Positions 16,305 through 23,414 of a stretch of DNA of 29,737 nt are shown in pieces. The stretch is taken from contig JASGMZ010000007.1 of the NCBI GenBank assembly GCA_030156305.1, forward strand, positions 1 through 29,737, read 5' to 3'. The notes beneath the pieces are model-generated. The model was not told the origin of the DNA and did not search any database. It was given only the letters and a program-made list of their open reading frames with translations. Both the position numbers and the translations under genes were made by a program. Source of the stretch: Bacteroidales bacterium. GTDB taxonomy: Bacteria; Bacteroidota; Bacteroidia; Bacteroidales; UBA12077. Position 1 is the stretch's first letter. Each line of letters starts with the position of its first letter.

Positions 16305-17411
16305 ATGAAGAAGATATTGTTTTTAGATCGTGATGGAACGATCATAAAAGAACCCTTAGATGAACAAATAGATTGCCTGGAAAAACTGGAATTTATTCCG
16401 GGAGTATTCCGGGTTTTGTACCAACTCATCAATCAATATGATTACGAACTGGTTATGGTCTCCAACCAGGATGGTTTAGGAACCGGCGCCTATCCTATCG
16501 AGACATTCAATTTGGTTCAGGAAAAAGTATTAACCACTTTAAAAGGCGAAGGAATAGAATTTTCAGAAATACTCATCAATGATTCTTTTCCTGTTGATAA
16601 CAGTCCGAACCGAAAACCCAATACAGGCTTGGTAAATAAATACCTAAACTCCGATCTGGACTACAAAAGTTGTTATGTAATTGGCGATCGCTTAACGGAT
16701 TTACAACTAGCACTAAACATGAATCTCAAAGGGATTTTATTATGTGAAAATGCTGATATTAATATAGCCAACGATAAAACTCTTTTTAGTTGTAAAAACT
16801 GGGATGAAATACTGGAAATTATCCAAACAAAATGCAGGTCGGCGGATATAATCAGAAACACAAAAGAAACTCAAATTGAAATTCAATTAGCTTTAGATGG
16901 AAATGGAAAAGCAAATATTTCAACAGGGCTTCGATTCTTTGACCACATGCTGGAGCAACTGGCAAAACACTCTGGTGTTAACCTGTCGGTAAAAGTAGTC
17001 GGTGATTTAGATATAGATGAACACCATACGATTGAAGATACAGCATTAGCTTTAGGTGAAGCTTTCCTCAAAGCCTTAGAAAACAAAAAAGGTATAGAAC
17101 GATACGGTTTTGTACTACCTATGGACGATTGTCTGGCTCAGGTTGCAATAGATTTTGGCGGCCGTCCATGGTTAGTATGGGACACTGAATTTAAACGCGA
17201 AAAGATTGGTGATATGCCTACTGAAATGTTTTATCACTTTTTTAAATCCTTTGCTGATGCAGCCAAATGTAATCTGAACATAAAAGCTGAAGGAAACAAT
17301 GAACACCATAAAATTGAAAGCATTTTTAAAGCATTGGGAAGAAGTATTAAGAAGGCTGTTAAACAGGAGGAATATTCATATGCACTCCCATCAACTAAAG
17401 GAATGTTATAA
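16305..17411 (+). CDS. hisB: Bifunctional HisB: histidinol-phosphatase and imidazoleglycerol-phosphate dehydratase
   Basis: This is a fusion of two enzymes of the pathway. The N-terminal HAD phosphatase (about 1-165) has FLDRDGT (Asp8, Asp10), SNQDGLGTG and VIGDRLTDLQLA. The C-terminal dehydratase (about 184-368) has the metal-binding FDHMLEQLAKHSG, DEHHTIEDTA and NEHHKIES motifs. In E. coli HisB the phosphatase holds a zinc ion through Cys/His in a CPH...CxC loop. Here that loop (residues 92-102) reads NDSFPVDNSPN, so all four ligands are replaced. From memory other Bacteroidetes HisB proteins look alike, so this is probably lineage-typical rather than damage. Confidence 0.96.
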   Translation: MKKILFLDRDGTIIKEPLDEQIDCLEKLEFIPGVFRVLYQLINQYDYELVMVSNQDGLGTGAYPIETFNLVQEKVLTTLKGEGIEFSEILINDSFPVDNSPNRKPNTGLVNKYLNSDLDYKSCYVIGDRLTDLQLALNMNLKGILLCENADINIANDKTLFSCKNWDEILEIIQTKCRSADIIRNTKETQIEIQLALDGNGKANISTGLRFFDHMLEQLAKHSGVNLSVKVVGDLDIDEHHTIEDTALALGEAFLKALENKKGIERYGFVLPMDDCLAQVAIDFGGRPWLVWDTEFKREKIGDMPTEMFYHFFKSFADAAKCNLNIKAEGNNEHHKIESIFKALGRSIKKAVKQEEYSYALPSTKGML

Positions 17412-17420
17412 ACAAACTAT

Positions 17421-17475
17421 TCATGCTTCGACTAGCTCAGCATGACAAAAAGAAGCGAATGTCATCCTGAGCCTG
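17421..17475. repeat. Dispersed palindromic repeat, copies 2 and 3 in opposite orientation
   Basis: TCATGCT (17421-17427) and AGCATGA (17439-17445) flank a TCGACTAGCTC core, the same layout as at 1734-1758. A reversed copy, GTCATCCTGAGCCTG, follows at 17461-17475. The pair lies between hisB and hisH, so the repeat sits inside a transcribed operon and could fold in mRNA. Confidence 0.5.
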
Positions 17476-17507
17476 ACTGATGAACAGGTTACAATAAATT
17501 AGAAATT

Positions 17508-18089
17508 ATGAAAATAGCAATTATAAAATACAATGCGGGAAATATTCAGAGTGTAGCTTTTGCATTGGAAAGGCTGGGGATAAAACCAGTTGTTACCGAT
17601 AATCGTGAAATCATACAAAAAGCAGACAAAGTAATATTCCCCGGAGTAGGCGAAGCTTCCTCAACCATGGACTATTTGCGCCAGTCGAAACTCAATACCT
17701 TAATTCCAATTCTAAAACAACCTGTACTGGGAATCTGTTTGGGCATGCAATTAATGTGCAATTATTCTATGGAAGGTAATACCCGTTGTTTAGGGATTTT
17801 TGATGAAAAAGTAGAAAAATTTCCACCCAAAAATAAAGTTCCGCATATGGGATGGAACACAATAAACAATTTAAATGGCCCATTATTTAAGGGTCTACCA
17901 AAAAACAGCTATGTGTATTTTGTGCATAGTTATTTTGTAAATACAAGTTTATATAGCATTGCCGAATGTAATTATATTCAGCCATTCAGTGCTGCATTAC
18001 AAAAAAATAACTTTTTCGCTACTCAGTTTCACCCTGAGCGTAGTGGAAAAACAGGTGAAATCATTTTAAAAAACTTTATAACATTATGA
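17508..18089 (+). CDS. hisH: Imidazole glycerol phosphate synthase glutaminase subunit HisH
   Basis: This glutamine amidotransferase (class I) subunit feeds ammonia to HisF. It has 193 residues. The nucleophile lies in LGICLGMQLM (catalytic Cys), with VIFPGVGEASS before it and PHMGWN and the catalytic QFHPERSGKTG at the C-terminus. Its stop overlaps the hisA start by four bases. HisF, its synthase partner, is encoded two genes on. Confidence 0.96.
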   Translation: MKIAIIKYNAGNIQSVAFALERLGIKPVVTDNREIIQKADKVIFPGVGEASSTMDYLRQSKLNTLIPILKQPVLGICLGMQLMCNYSMEGNTRCLGIFDEKVEKFPPKNKVPHMGWNTINNLNGPLFKGLPKNSYVYFVHSYFVNTSLYSIAECNYIQPFSAALQKNNFFATQFHPERSGKTGEIILKNFITL

Positions 18090-18808
18090 TAGAAATAATA
18101 CCAGCAATCGATTTAATGAACGGTCAATGTGTAAGGCTGTCGCAGGGAAAATACAACCAAAAAACTGTATACTCAAATCAACCGGCACTTGTTGCTAAAG
18201 CATTCGAAAACCAGGGATATAAACGTTTACACCTGGTTGATTTGGATGGCGCCAAATCGGGGAAACCAAAGAACTTGAATGTTTTAAATGATATTTGTGC
18301 AACAACAAAGCTAACAGTTGATTATAGCGGAGGTATTCGAACCGAAGCCCAGGTAAAAATGGCAATTGATGCAGGTACCGATTTTATCGGTATTGGAAGT
18401 CTGGCCGTTAAAGAACCTGATACTCTTAAAAAAATTATTCAGCAATTTGGTGCAGAAAGATTCATTATTGCTTCCGATGTTTACAATAATAAAGTTTATA
18501 TTAATGGTTGGTTAAAACAAACAAGTACCGGAATTTTTGACCTGATATCAGCATATAGTAAACTTGGAGTTAACAAATTTATGTGCACAGATATTTCTCG
18601 TGATGGCATGCTACAAGGGGTTAATATAGATTTCTATAAATCATTAAAAGAAAAATTTAATGATAAATACATTATTGCCAGTGGTGGTGTAAGTGCTAAG
18701 AAAGATATTTACCAATTAGAAGAAGCAGGTGTTGATGCTGTTATCGTGGGTAAAGCATTTTATGAAGATATTATTCCCGTTGAAAATTTAACCTTAAAGC
18801 AATGTTAG
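18086..18808 (+). CDS. hisA: Phosphoribosylformimino-AICAR-P isomerase HisA
   Basis: This (beta-alpha)8-barrel enzyme performs the Amadori rearrangement of ProFAR to PRFAR. The 240 residues begin EIIPAIDLMNGQCVRLSQG with the catalytic Asp. They continue with LHLVDLDGAK, DYSGGIRTEAQVKMAIDAG, FMCTDISRDGML (second catalytic Asp) and IASGGVSAKKDI, the two half-barrel phosphate sites. It overlaps hisH by 4 bases and hisF by 7. Confidence 0.97.
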   Translation: MIEIIPAIDLMNGQCVRLSQGKYNQKTVYSNQPALVAKAFENQGYKRLHLVDLDGAKSGKPKNLNVLNDICATTKLTVDYSGGIRTEAQVKMAIDAGTDFIGIGSLAVKEPDTLKKIIQQFGAERFIIASDVYNNKVYINGWLKQTSTGIFDLISAYSKLGVNKFMCTDISRDGMLQGVNIDFYKSLKEKFNDKYIIASGGVSAKKDIYQLEEAGVDAVIVGKAFYEDIIPVENLTLKQC

Positions 18809-19563
18809 CCAAAAGAATTATACCTTGTCTGGATATAAAAGACGGACAAACCGTTAAAGGAATTGAATTTGAAAATCTCCAATTGGTGGGTGATTCGGTT
18901 AAACTGGGCAAATATTACAGCGATAACGGAGCTGATGAACTGGTATTCCTCGATATTACTGCATCGCATGAAAAGCGTAAAACATTAAGTAAGCTGGTTA
19001 CCCGTATAGCCAAGGAAATAAACATTCCGTTTACTGTGGGCGGAGGGATTTCAAGTCTCCAGGATGCAGCGGCTATTCTTTCTGCAGGTGCGGATAAAAT
19101 TACGGTTAACTCATCAGCTATTAAAAACCCGGAATTAATTAGCCTGATTGCTCAAAAATTCGGTAGCCAATTTATTGTACTGGCCATTGATGCGCGGCTG
19201 GAAAATAATCAATGGGTGGTATATAAAAACGGAGGCAGAATTAAAACAGAATTAGAGCTTTTTAGCTGGTCAAAACAAGCACAATATCTGGGTTGTGGTG
19301 AAATTTTATTTACTTCAATGAATCATGATGGAACAAAAAACGGTTTTGCCCTGGAGCCTCTAAAACTACTTACTAAAAATTTAAACATACCAGTAATAGC
19401 TTCAGGTGGCGCAGGATCAATAAAAGATTTTGAGACTGTCTTTAGCTACGCAGGCGTAGAAGCCGCTTTGGCTGCCAGTGTTTTTCATTATAAAGAAATT
19501 GAAATAAAAAAACTTAAACGACAACTGTCTTTACATGGTATTTCTGTAAGAGACTATCAATGA
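18802..19563 (+). CDS. hisF: Imidazole glycerol phosphate synthase cyclase subunit HisF
   Basis: This (beta-alpha)8-barrel makes imidazole glycerol phosphate and AICAR from PRFAR with ammonia from HisH. The 253 residues start RIIPCLDIKDGQTVKG (catalytic Asp). They contain GADELVFLDITAS, FTVGGGISSLQDA, VLAIDAR, EILFTSMNHDGTKNGF (second catalytic Asp) and VIASGGAGSIKDF. It directly follows hisA with a 7-base overlap. A 53-base gap leads to hisIE. Confidence 0.97.
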   Translation: MLAKRIIPCLDIKDGQTVKGIEFENLQLVGDSVKLGKYYSDNGADELVFLDITASHEKRKTLSKLVTRIAKEINIPFTVGGGISSLQDAAAILSAGADKITVNSSAIKNPELISLIAQKFGSQFIVLAIDARLENNQWVVYKNGGRIKTELELFSWSKQAQYLGCGEILFTSMNHDGTKNGFALEPLKLLTKNLNIPVIASGGAGSIKDFETVFSYAGVEAALAASVFHYKEIEIKKLKRQLSLHGISVRDYQ

Positions 19564-19616
19564 TAGAGCTAACAGCTCTGAGCTAAAAAAGACTTTAAAA
19601 ATCAAAACATAAAAAA

Positions 19617-20210
19617 ATGGAACAAAATTTAAACTTCGATAAATTAAACGGATTAATACCCGCAATTATACAAGATTATAATACTAAAGAAGTATTAATG
19701 CTTGGATTTATGAACCAGGAAGCCTATGAAAAAACCATGGAAAAACAAATGGTTACCTTTTATAGTCGCACGCGTAAACAATTGTGGACTAAAGGCGAAA
19801 CAAGCGGTAATTATTTGCAGGTAAAAGAAATCATTCCGGATTGTGATAACGACACACTGCTCATTTTGGCCAATCCCGTGGGACCAGTTTGCCATACTGG
19901 TAGCAAAACCTGTTTTGGCGAGCGAAACCCAAAATTTGACCTGAATTATTTACAGGAAATTATTGACCAACGGCGCGATGAAATGCCTGAAGAATCCTAT
20001 ACAACCAAACTTTTCGAAAAAGGGATCAATAAAATTGCACAAAAAGTAGGGGAAGAAGCCGTTGAATTAATCATAGAAGCCAAAGATCATAATGATGACT
20101 TATTTCTGAACGAAGCAGCTGATTTGGTTTACCATTTGCAGGTTTTATTATCGGCTAAAAGTTTTAAATTAAATGATGTTATACAAATTTTGGGGGAAAG
20201 ACATAAATAA
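19617..20210 (+). CDS. hisI: Bifunctional HisIE: phosphoribosyl-AMP cyclohydrolase / phosphoribosyl-ATP pyrophosphatase
   Basis: This fusion covers steps two and three of the pathway. The N-terminal cyclohydrolase domain (about 1-105) shows VLMLGFMNQEAY, FYSRTRKQLWTKGETSGN and the metal-binding DCDNDTLL and GPVCHTGSKTCF. The C-terminal pyrophosphohydrolase domain (about 110-197) shows KVGEEAVELIIEAK and NEAADLVYHLQVLL. It is the last his gene. No clear terminator is seen before the aromatic promoter 40 bases on, so some read-through into the aromatic leader is possible. Confidence 0.97.
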   Translation: MEQNLNFDKLNGLIPAIIQDYNTKEVLMLGFMNQEAYEKTMEKQMVTFYSRTRKQLWTKGETSGNYLQVKEIIPDCDNDTLLILANPVGPVCHTGSKTCFGERNPKFDLNYLQEIIDQRRDEMPEESYTTKLFEKGINKIAQKVGEEAVELIIEAKDHNDDLFLNEAADLVYHLQVLLSAKSFKLNDVIQILGERHK

Positions 20211-20246
20211 ATGTAACTTCTTGTTTTAATTATAAAAAAATATTTT

Positions 20247-20254
20247 TATCTTTG
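20247..20254 (+). promoter_or_regulatory. Minus-7 element of the aromatic operon promoter (TATCTTTG)
   Basis: TATCTTTG is a perfect match to the Bacteroidetes TAnnTTTG element, 18 bases before the first aromatic leader ATG. The minus-33 box is weak: TTTT at 20224-20227 is at the right spacing, and TTG is at 20221-20223. Confidence 0.5.
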
Positions 20255-20271
20255 TAAAGATAAATACAAGT

Positions 20272-20325
20272 ATGAACAAACAATCTTTCACATATTATTA
20301 TTTCTACTTTTATTGCTCACAATAA
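20272..20325 (+). CDS. First Tyr/Phe leader peptide of the aromatic operon
   Basis: This ORF of 17 codons is dominated by aromatic codons. Residues 6-14 read FTYYYFYFY, giving five Tyr and three Phe. It is followed by a terminator and lies just before pheA-tyrA-aro genes, as expected of an attenuator leader sensing charged Tyr/Phe tRNA. GGCAGGA (20327-20333), right after the stop, can pair with TCCTGCC (20374-20380) in the 5' arm of the terminator. TTTCACATA (20286-20294) and TATGTGAAA (20339-20347) form a 9-pair competing stem around the aromatic codons. Confidence 0.88.
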   Translation: MNKQSFTYYYFYFYCSQ

Positions 20326-20369
20326 AGGCAGGAAATACTATGTGAAAAATATAAAAATATTTAAACACG

Positions 20370-20399
20370 AAGGTCCTGCCAATAAGCAGGGCCTTTTTT
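20370..20399 (+). terminator. First attenuator terminator of the aromatic operon
   Basis: A ten-pair hairpin joins 20370-20379 and 20386-20395 (core GGTCCTGC/GCAGGGCC, one wobble) with a six-base loop. It is followed by a T-run at 20394-20399. It lies 44 bases after the first aromatic leader stop. Confidence 0.88.
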
Positions 20400-20417
20400 A
20401 TTTTTAAATTTTACATT

Positions 20418-20507
20418 ATGAAAGTTCATAACATAGCATCCACTTATTTTTTCTTTTTTGGATATTATTATTTTCATCATATCCCGGGACGGCTATGCTT
20501 AAACTGA
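20418..20507 (+). CDS. Second Phe/Tyr leader peptide of the aromatic operon
   Basis: This ORF of 29 codons starts 18 bases after the first terminator's T-run. Residues 10-21 read YFFFFGYYYFHH: five Phe, four Tyr, then two His. CATAGC (20432-20437) can pair with GCTATG (20492-20497) around the control codons. CCGGGACG (20484-20491) can pair with CGTCCCGG (20534-20541), the 5' arm of the next terminator, as the antiterminator. This mirrors the his leaders. Compared with the first aromatic leader it is Phe-led instead of Tyr-led. Confidence 0.88.
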   Translation: MKVHNIASTYFFFFGYYYFHHIPGRLCLN

Positions 20508-20530
20508 AAGTATAAAAACAATTATAAACC

Positions 20531-20562
20531 AAGCGTCCCGGAAAACCCCGGGGCGCTTTTTT
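20531..20562 (+). terminator. Second attenuator terminator of the aromatic operon
   Basis: An eleven-pair GC-rich hairpin joins AAGCGTCCCGG (20531-20541) and CCGGGGCGCTT (20548-20558), with one G-T wobble and a six-base loop. It is followed by six T (20557-20562). It ends 12 bases before the pheA start codon. Confidence 0.9.
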
Positions 20563-20574
20563 ATTATATGCGCT

Positions 20575-21435
20575 ATGAAAATTAGTATACAGGGAATTAA
20601 TGGAGCTTTTCACGAAGAAGCCGCAAGAAATTATTTTAAAAAGGATATTAGGATTATTCCCAATATTACTTTCGAGGAAGTTATAAGTTCAGTAATTTCC
20701 GGAACAGCTGATTTCGGGATTGTAGCCATTGAAAATACGCTTTCGGGAACCATCCATTCCAATCTTAATTTAATCAGGCAATCCGGATTAAAAATTACTG
20801 GCGAAGAGTACCTCTCCATTCTTCAAAATCTCATTGCCCTCCCCGGAACCAAAATGGAGAATATTAAACAGGTTTTTTCTCATTACATGGCTATAAATCA
20901 ATGCAGAAAATTTTTCCAAAAATACCCGCAAATAAAACTTATTGAATCAGAAGATACTGCTTTCAGCATTCGAACAATTGCCAATAACAAACTCAAAAAT
21001 GTCGCTGCCATAGGAAGTAAGCTGGCTGCAGACTATTATGAAATGGAAATTATTTTTCAAAATATAGAAACCCACCAGAAGAATTATACCCGATTCTTAA
21101 TCCTGGATAAAAAAATCAATACACAAAATTTTAATAAGGCTTCACTATCTTTTACCCTGCCACATCGAAAAGGTAGTTTGGCTAATATCCTTAACATCAT
21201 TGCTTTCAACGAGCTTAACCTGACCAAAATTGAGTCAGTGCCCATTATTGGCGAACCCTGGCATTACTTATTCTATGTGGATGTTCAACTGAATAAACCA
21301 GAGCTTTACTTTCAAATGCTCAATACAGTTAAAACCCTAACGAGAGATTTAACCATCTTAGGCCATTATAAATCAGGAATTCAATTGTTTAACCAAATAC
21401 ATAATGTACAATATGAAACCAGCAAAAAGAATTGA
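20575..21435 (+). CDS. pheA: Prephenate dehydratase PheA (monofunctional)
   Basis: It converts prephenate to phenylpyruvate for phenylalanine synthesis. The 286-residue protein has the catalytic domain (about 1-185) with GINGAFHEEAA at the start, DFGIVAIENTLSGTIHSNL and the family's TRF motif in NYTRFLIL (near 180). A C-terminal ACT regulatory domain (about 195-275) has ESVPIIGEPWHYLFYVD in place of the usual ESRP-type Phe-binding segment. There is no chorismate mutase domain; that activity is supplied by the fused enzyme at the end of the operon. The ATG is 12 bases past the attenuator T-run. Confidence 0.95.
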   Translation: MKISIQGINGAFHEEAARNYFKKDIRIIPNITFEEVISSVISGTADFGIVAIENTLSGTIHSNLNLIRQSGLKITGEEYLSILQNLIALPGTKMENIKQVFSHYMAINQCRKFFQKYPQIKLIESEDTAFSIRTIANNKLKNVAAIGSKLAADYYEMEIIFQNIETHQKNYTRFLILDKKINTQNFNKASLSFTLPHRKGSLANILNIIAFNELNLTKIESVPIIGEPWHYLFYVDVQLNKPELYFQMLNTVKTLTRDLTILGHYKSGIQLFNQIHNVQYETSKKN

Positions 21436-22585
21436 AAATGTTAAAGCGTATTACTTCTCGGAAAAATTGGAAGAAGTAAGGCAATTAAAAAACCAGGGAG
21501 TAAATATTATCAACCTGGGAATTGGAAGTCCGGATTTACCTCCGCACCCTGATATAATTGAATTATTAAATCAATCGGCACAAATACCGGAAAATAATGG
21601 TTACCAGCCTTATCGTGGGGTAAAAGAGCTCAGAAATGCATTTAGTGACTGGTATAAAAAAATCTATCGGGTCGCCATTCATCCGGACAAACAAATCCTT
21701 CCATTGATGGGATCAAAAGAAGGCATTATGCATATATCAATGGCCTTTTGTAATCCGGGTGACCGCGTATTAATTCCAAATCCAGGCTATCCTGCATACA
21801 CTGCTGCAGCAAAACTATTAAATCTTGATATCCAATATTATCATTTAACAGAAGAGAATGATTGGCTTCCTGATTTTGATGAGATGGAAGAGCTATGTAA
21901 TGAGAAATGCAAAATCGTATGGATAAATTATCCTCACATGCCAACCGGCAAAGTTGCTTCAACCGAACAGCTGGCAAAAATAGTAGGATGGGCAAGATAT
22001 CGAAACGTTTTATTAGTTAATGACAACCCATATAGTTTAATCTTAAATGATAAACCTGAAAGCATTTTATCTTTTTTGAATGAATACAGTGATTTAATCG
22101 AATTAAATTCATTGAGTAAATCACACAACATGGCAGGTTGGCGTGTTGGAATGATAGGTGCATCAGAAGAAAACATTCATTATATTCTGAAAATAAAAAC
22201 CAATTTCGACTCAGGGATGTACAAACCCATTCAGTTGGCTGCTATCAAAGCATTAAGTCTGGATAAAAAATGGTATGAAAAAATAAATACAGAATATACA
22301 GCCAGAAAAAAAATGGTATGGGAATTACTGGATAATTTATTATGCACATACAAAAAAATGGGAGCAGGCTTATTTGTATGGGCAAAAATACCTCAAAGCT
22401 TTTCAAACAGTTACGAATTTTCTGATTATCTGTTATATACCATGGGTATTTTTGCAGCTCCCGGAAATATTTTTGGTCACACCGGGCAAAAATATATTCG
22501 TTTCTCGCTCTGTGCGGATAAAGAAACACTTAATCAAGCTATAATACGAGTAAAAGAACTTAAAAATAAACTGTTATGCGAATAA
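21413..22585 (+). CDS. PLP-dependent class I/II aminotransferase, probable aromatic aminotransferase
   Basis: This fold-type I aminotransferase of about 390 residues has the PLP-lysine motif SLSKSHNMAGWRVGM, LGIGSPDLPPHPD near the N-terminus and YPAYTAAAKLLN. The usual NPTG region reads NYPHMPTG, with Met in place of the Asn that normally contacts the cofactor. Between pheA and tyrA it most likely transaminates phenylpyruvate and 4-hydroxyphenylpyruvate (or prephenate) to the amino acids, inferred from context. I prefer the ATG at 21413 (MKPAKRIE); an in-frame ATG at 21404 adds three residues. Both overlap the pheA end. Confidence 0.88.
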   Translation: MKPAKRIENVKAYYFSEKLEEVRQLKNQGVNIINLGIGSPDLPPHPDIIELLNQSAQIPENNGYQPYRGVKELRNAFSDWYKKIYRVAIHPDKQILPLMGSKEGIMHISMAFCNPGDRVLIPNPGYPAYTAAAKLLNLDIQYYHLTEENDWLPDFDEMEELCNEKCKIVWINYPHMPTGKVASTEQLAKIVGWARYRNVLLVNDNPYSLILNDKPESILSFLNEYSDLIELNSLSKSHNMAGWRVGMIGASEENIHYILKIKTNFDSGMYKPIQLAAIKALSLDKKWYEKINTEYTARKKMVWELLDNLLCTYKKMGAGLFVWAKIPQSFSNSYEFSDYLLYTMGIFAAPGNIFGHTGQKYIRFSLCADKETLNQAIIRVKELKNKLLCE

Positions 22586-23412
22586 GTATAATCGGATTAG
22601 GACTAATTGGTGGTTCAATGGCAATTGATTTAAAAAAACGTGGCTTTGCCAGGACAATTATTGGCGTTGACACAAACAAACTACATTTAAATACCGCTTT
22701 AAACATGGGCATTATCGATCGGGCTTGTACATTAGATGAAGCCATAGATAATACCGATTTAATTATTTTTGCTATTCCGGCTAAAGAAACTATACGACTT
22801 TTACCAAAAGTTCTTAATAAAGTTGACCAACAGATTATAACCGATGCATGTTCAGTTAAAGGCACCATTTGCGAACGGGTAAAGCATCATCACAAAAGGA
22901 AAAATTATGTTGCCTCCCACCCTATGGCTGGTACAGAAAACTCAGGCCCCTGGGCTGCTCAATCAGGCCTGTTTGATGGCAAAGCAATTTTATATTGTGA
23001 TGTCGAAGACAGCAGCGAACAAGCTCTATCCACCATACAAAAAATGTACGAATACCTAAATATGCGTCCATTGTATATGAATGCATACAATCACGATGTC
23101 CATGTAGCGTATGTATCGCATATATCACATATCAGCTCTTTTGCATTAGCGCTAACAGTTTTAGATAAAGAAAAGAATGAAAAAAATATTTTCAACCTGG
23201 CAAGCGGAGGATTCGACTCAACAGTACGTCTTGCTAAGAGCTCAGCGGATATGTGGAGCGACATTTTCGAAAATAATAGTGTAAATGTAATTTCTGTATT
23301 AGACACTTTTATTGATAAACTGAATGATTTTAAAACAGCCATTAACGACAGTAATTTAAATAAGATGAACGAATTGATTCAAAAAGCAAACCATATTAAA
23401 AAAATTTTATAA
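22576..23412 (+). CDS. tyrA: Prephenate dehydrogenase TyrA
   Basis: It oxidises and decarboxylates prephenate to 4-hydroxyphenylpyruvate for tyrosine. The 278 residues open with a Rossmann dinucleotide motif IIGLGLIGGSMA (4-15) and IGVDTN. They continue with TDACSVKG, the SHPMAGTENSGPWAA segment and the helical domain HVAYVSHISHISSFAL with family-conserved His residues. No C-terminal ACT domain is seen, so Tyr feedback on this enzyme is less likely and control may lie at the leaders and at DAHP synthase. It overlaps the aminotransferase gene by 10 bases. Confidence 0.94.
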   Translation: MRISIIGLGLIGGSMAIDLKKRGFARTIIGVDTNKLHLNTALNMGIIDRACTLDEAIDNTDLIIFAIPAKETIRLLPKVLNKVDQQIITDACSVKGTICERVKHHHKRKNYVASHPMAGTENSGPWAAQSGLFDGKAILYCDVEDSSEQALSTIQKMYEYLNMRPLYMNAYNHDVHVAYVSHISHISSFALALTVLDKEKNEKNIFNLASGGFDSTVRLAKSSADMWSDIFENNSVNVISVLDTFIDKLNDFKTAINDSNLNKMNELIQKANHIKKIL

Positions 23413-23414
23413 TC

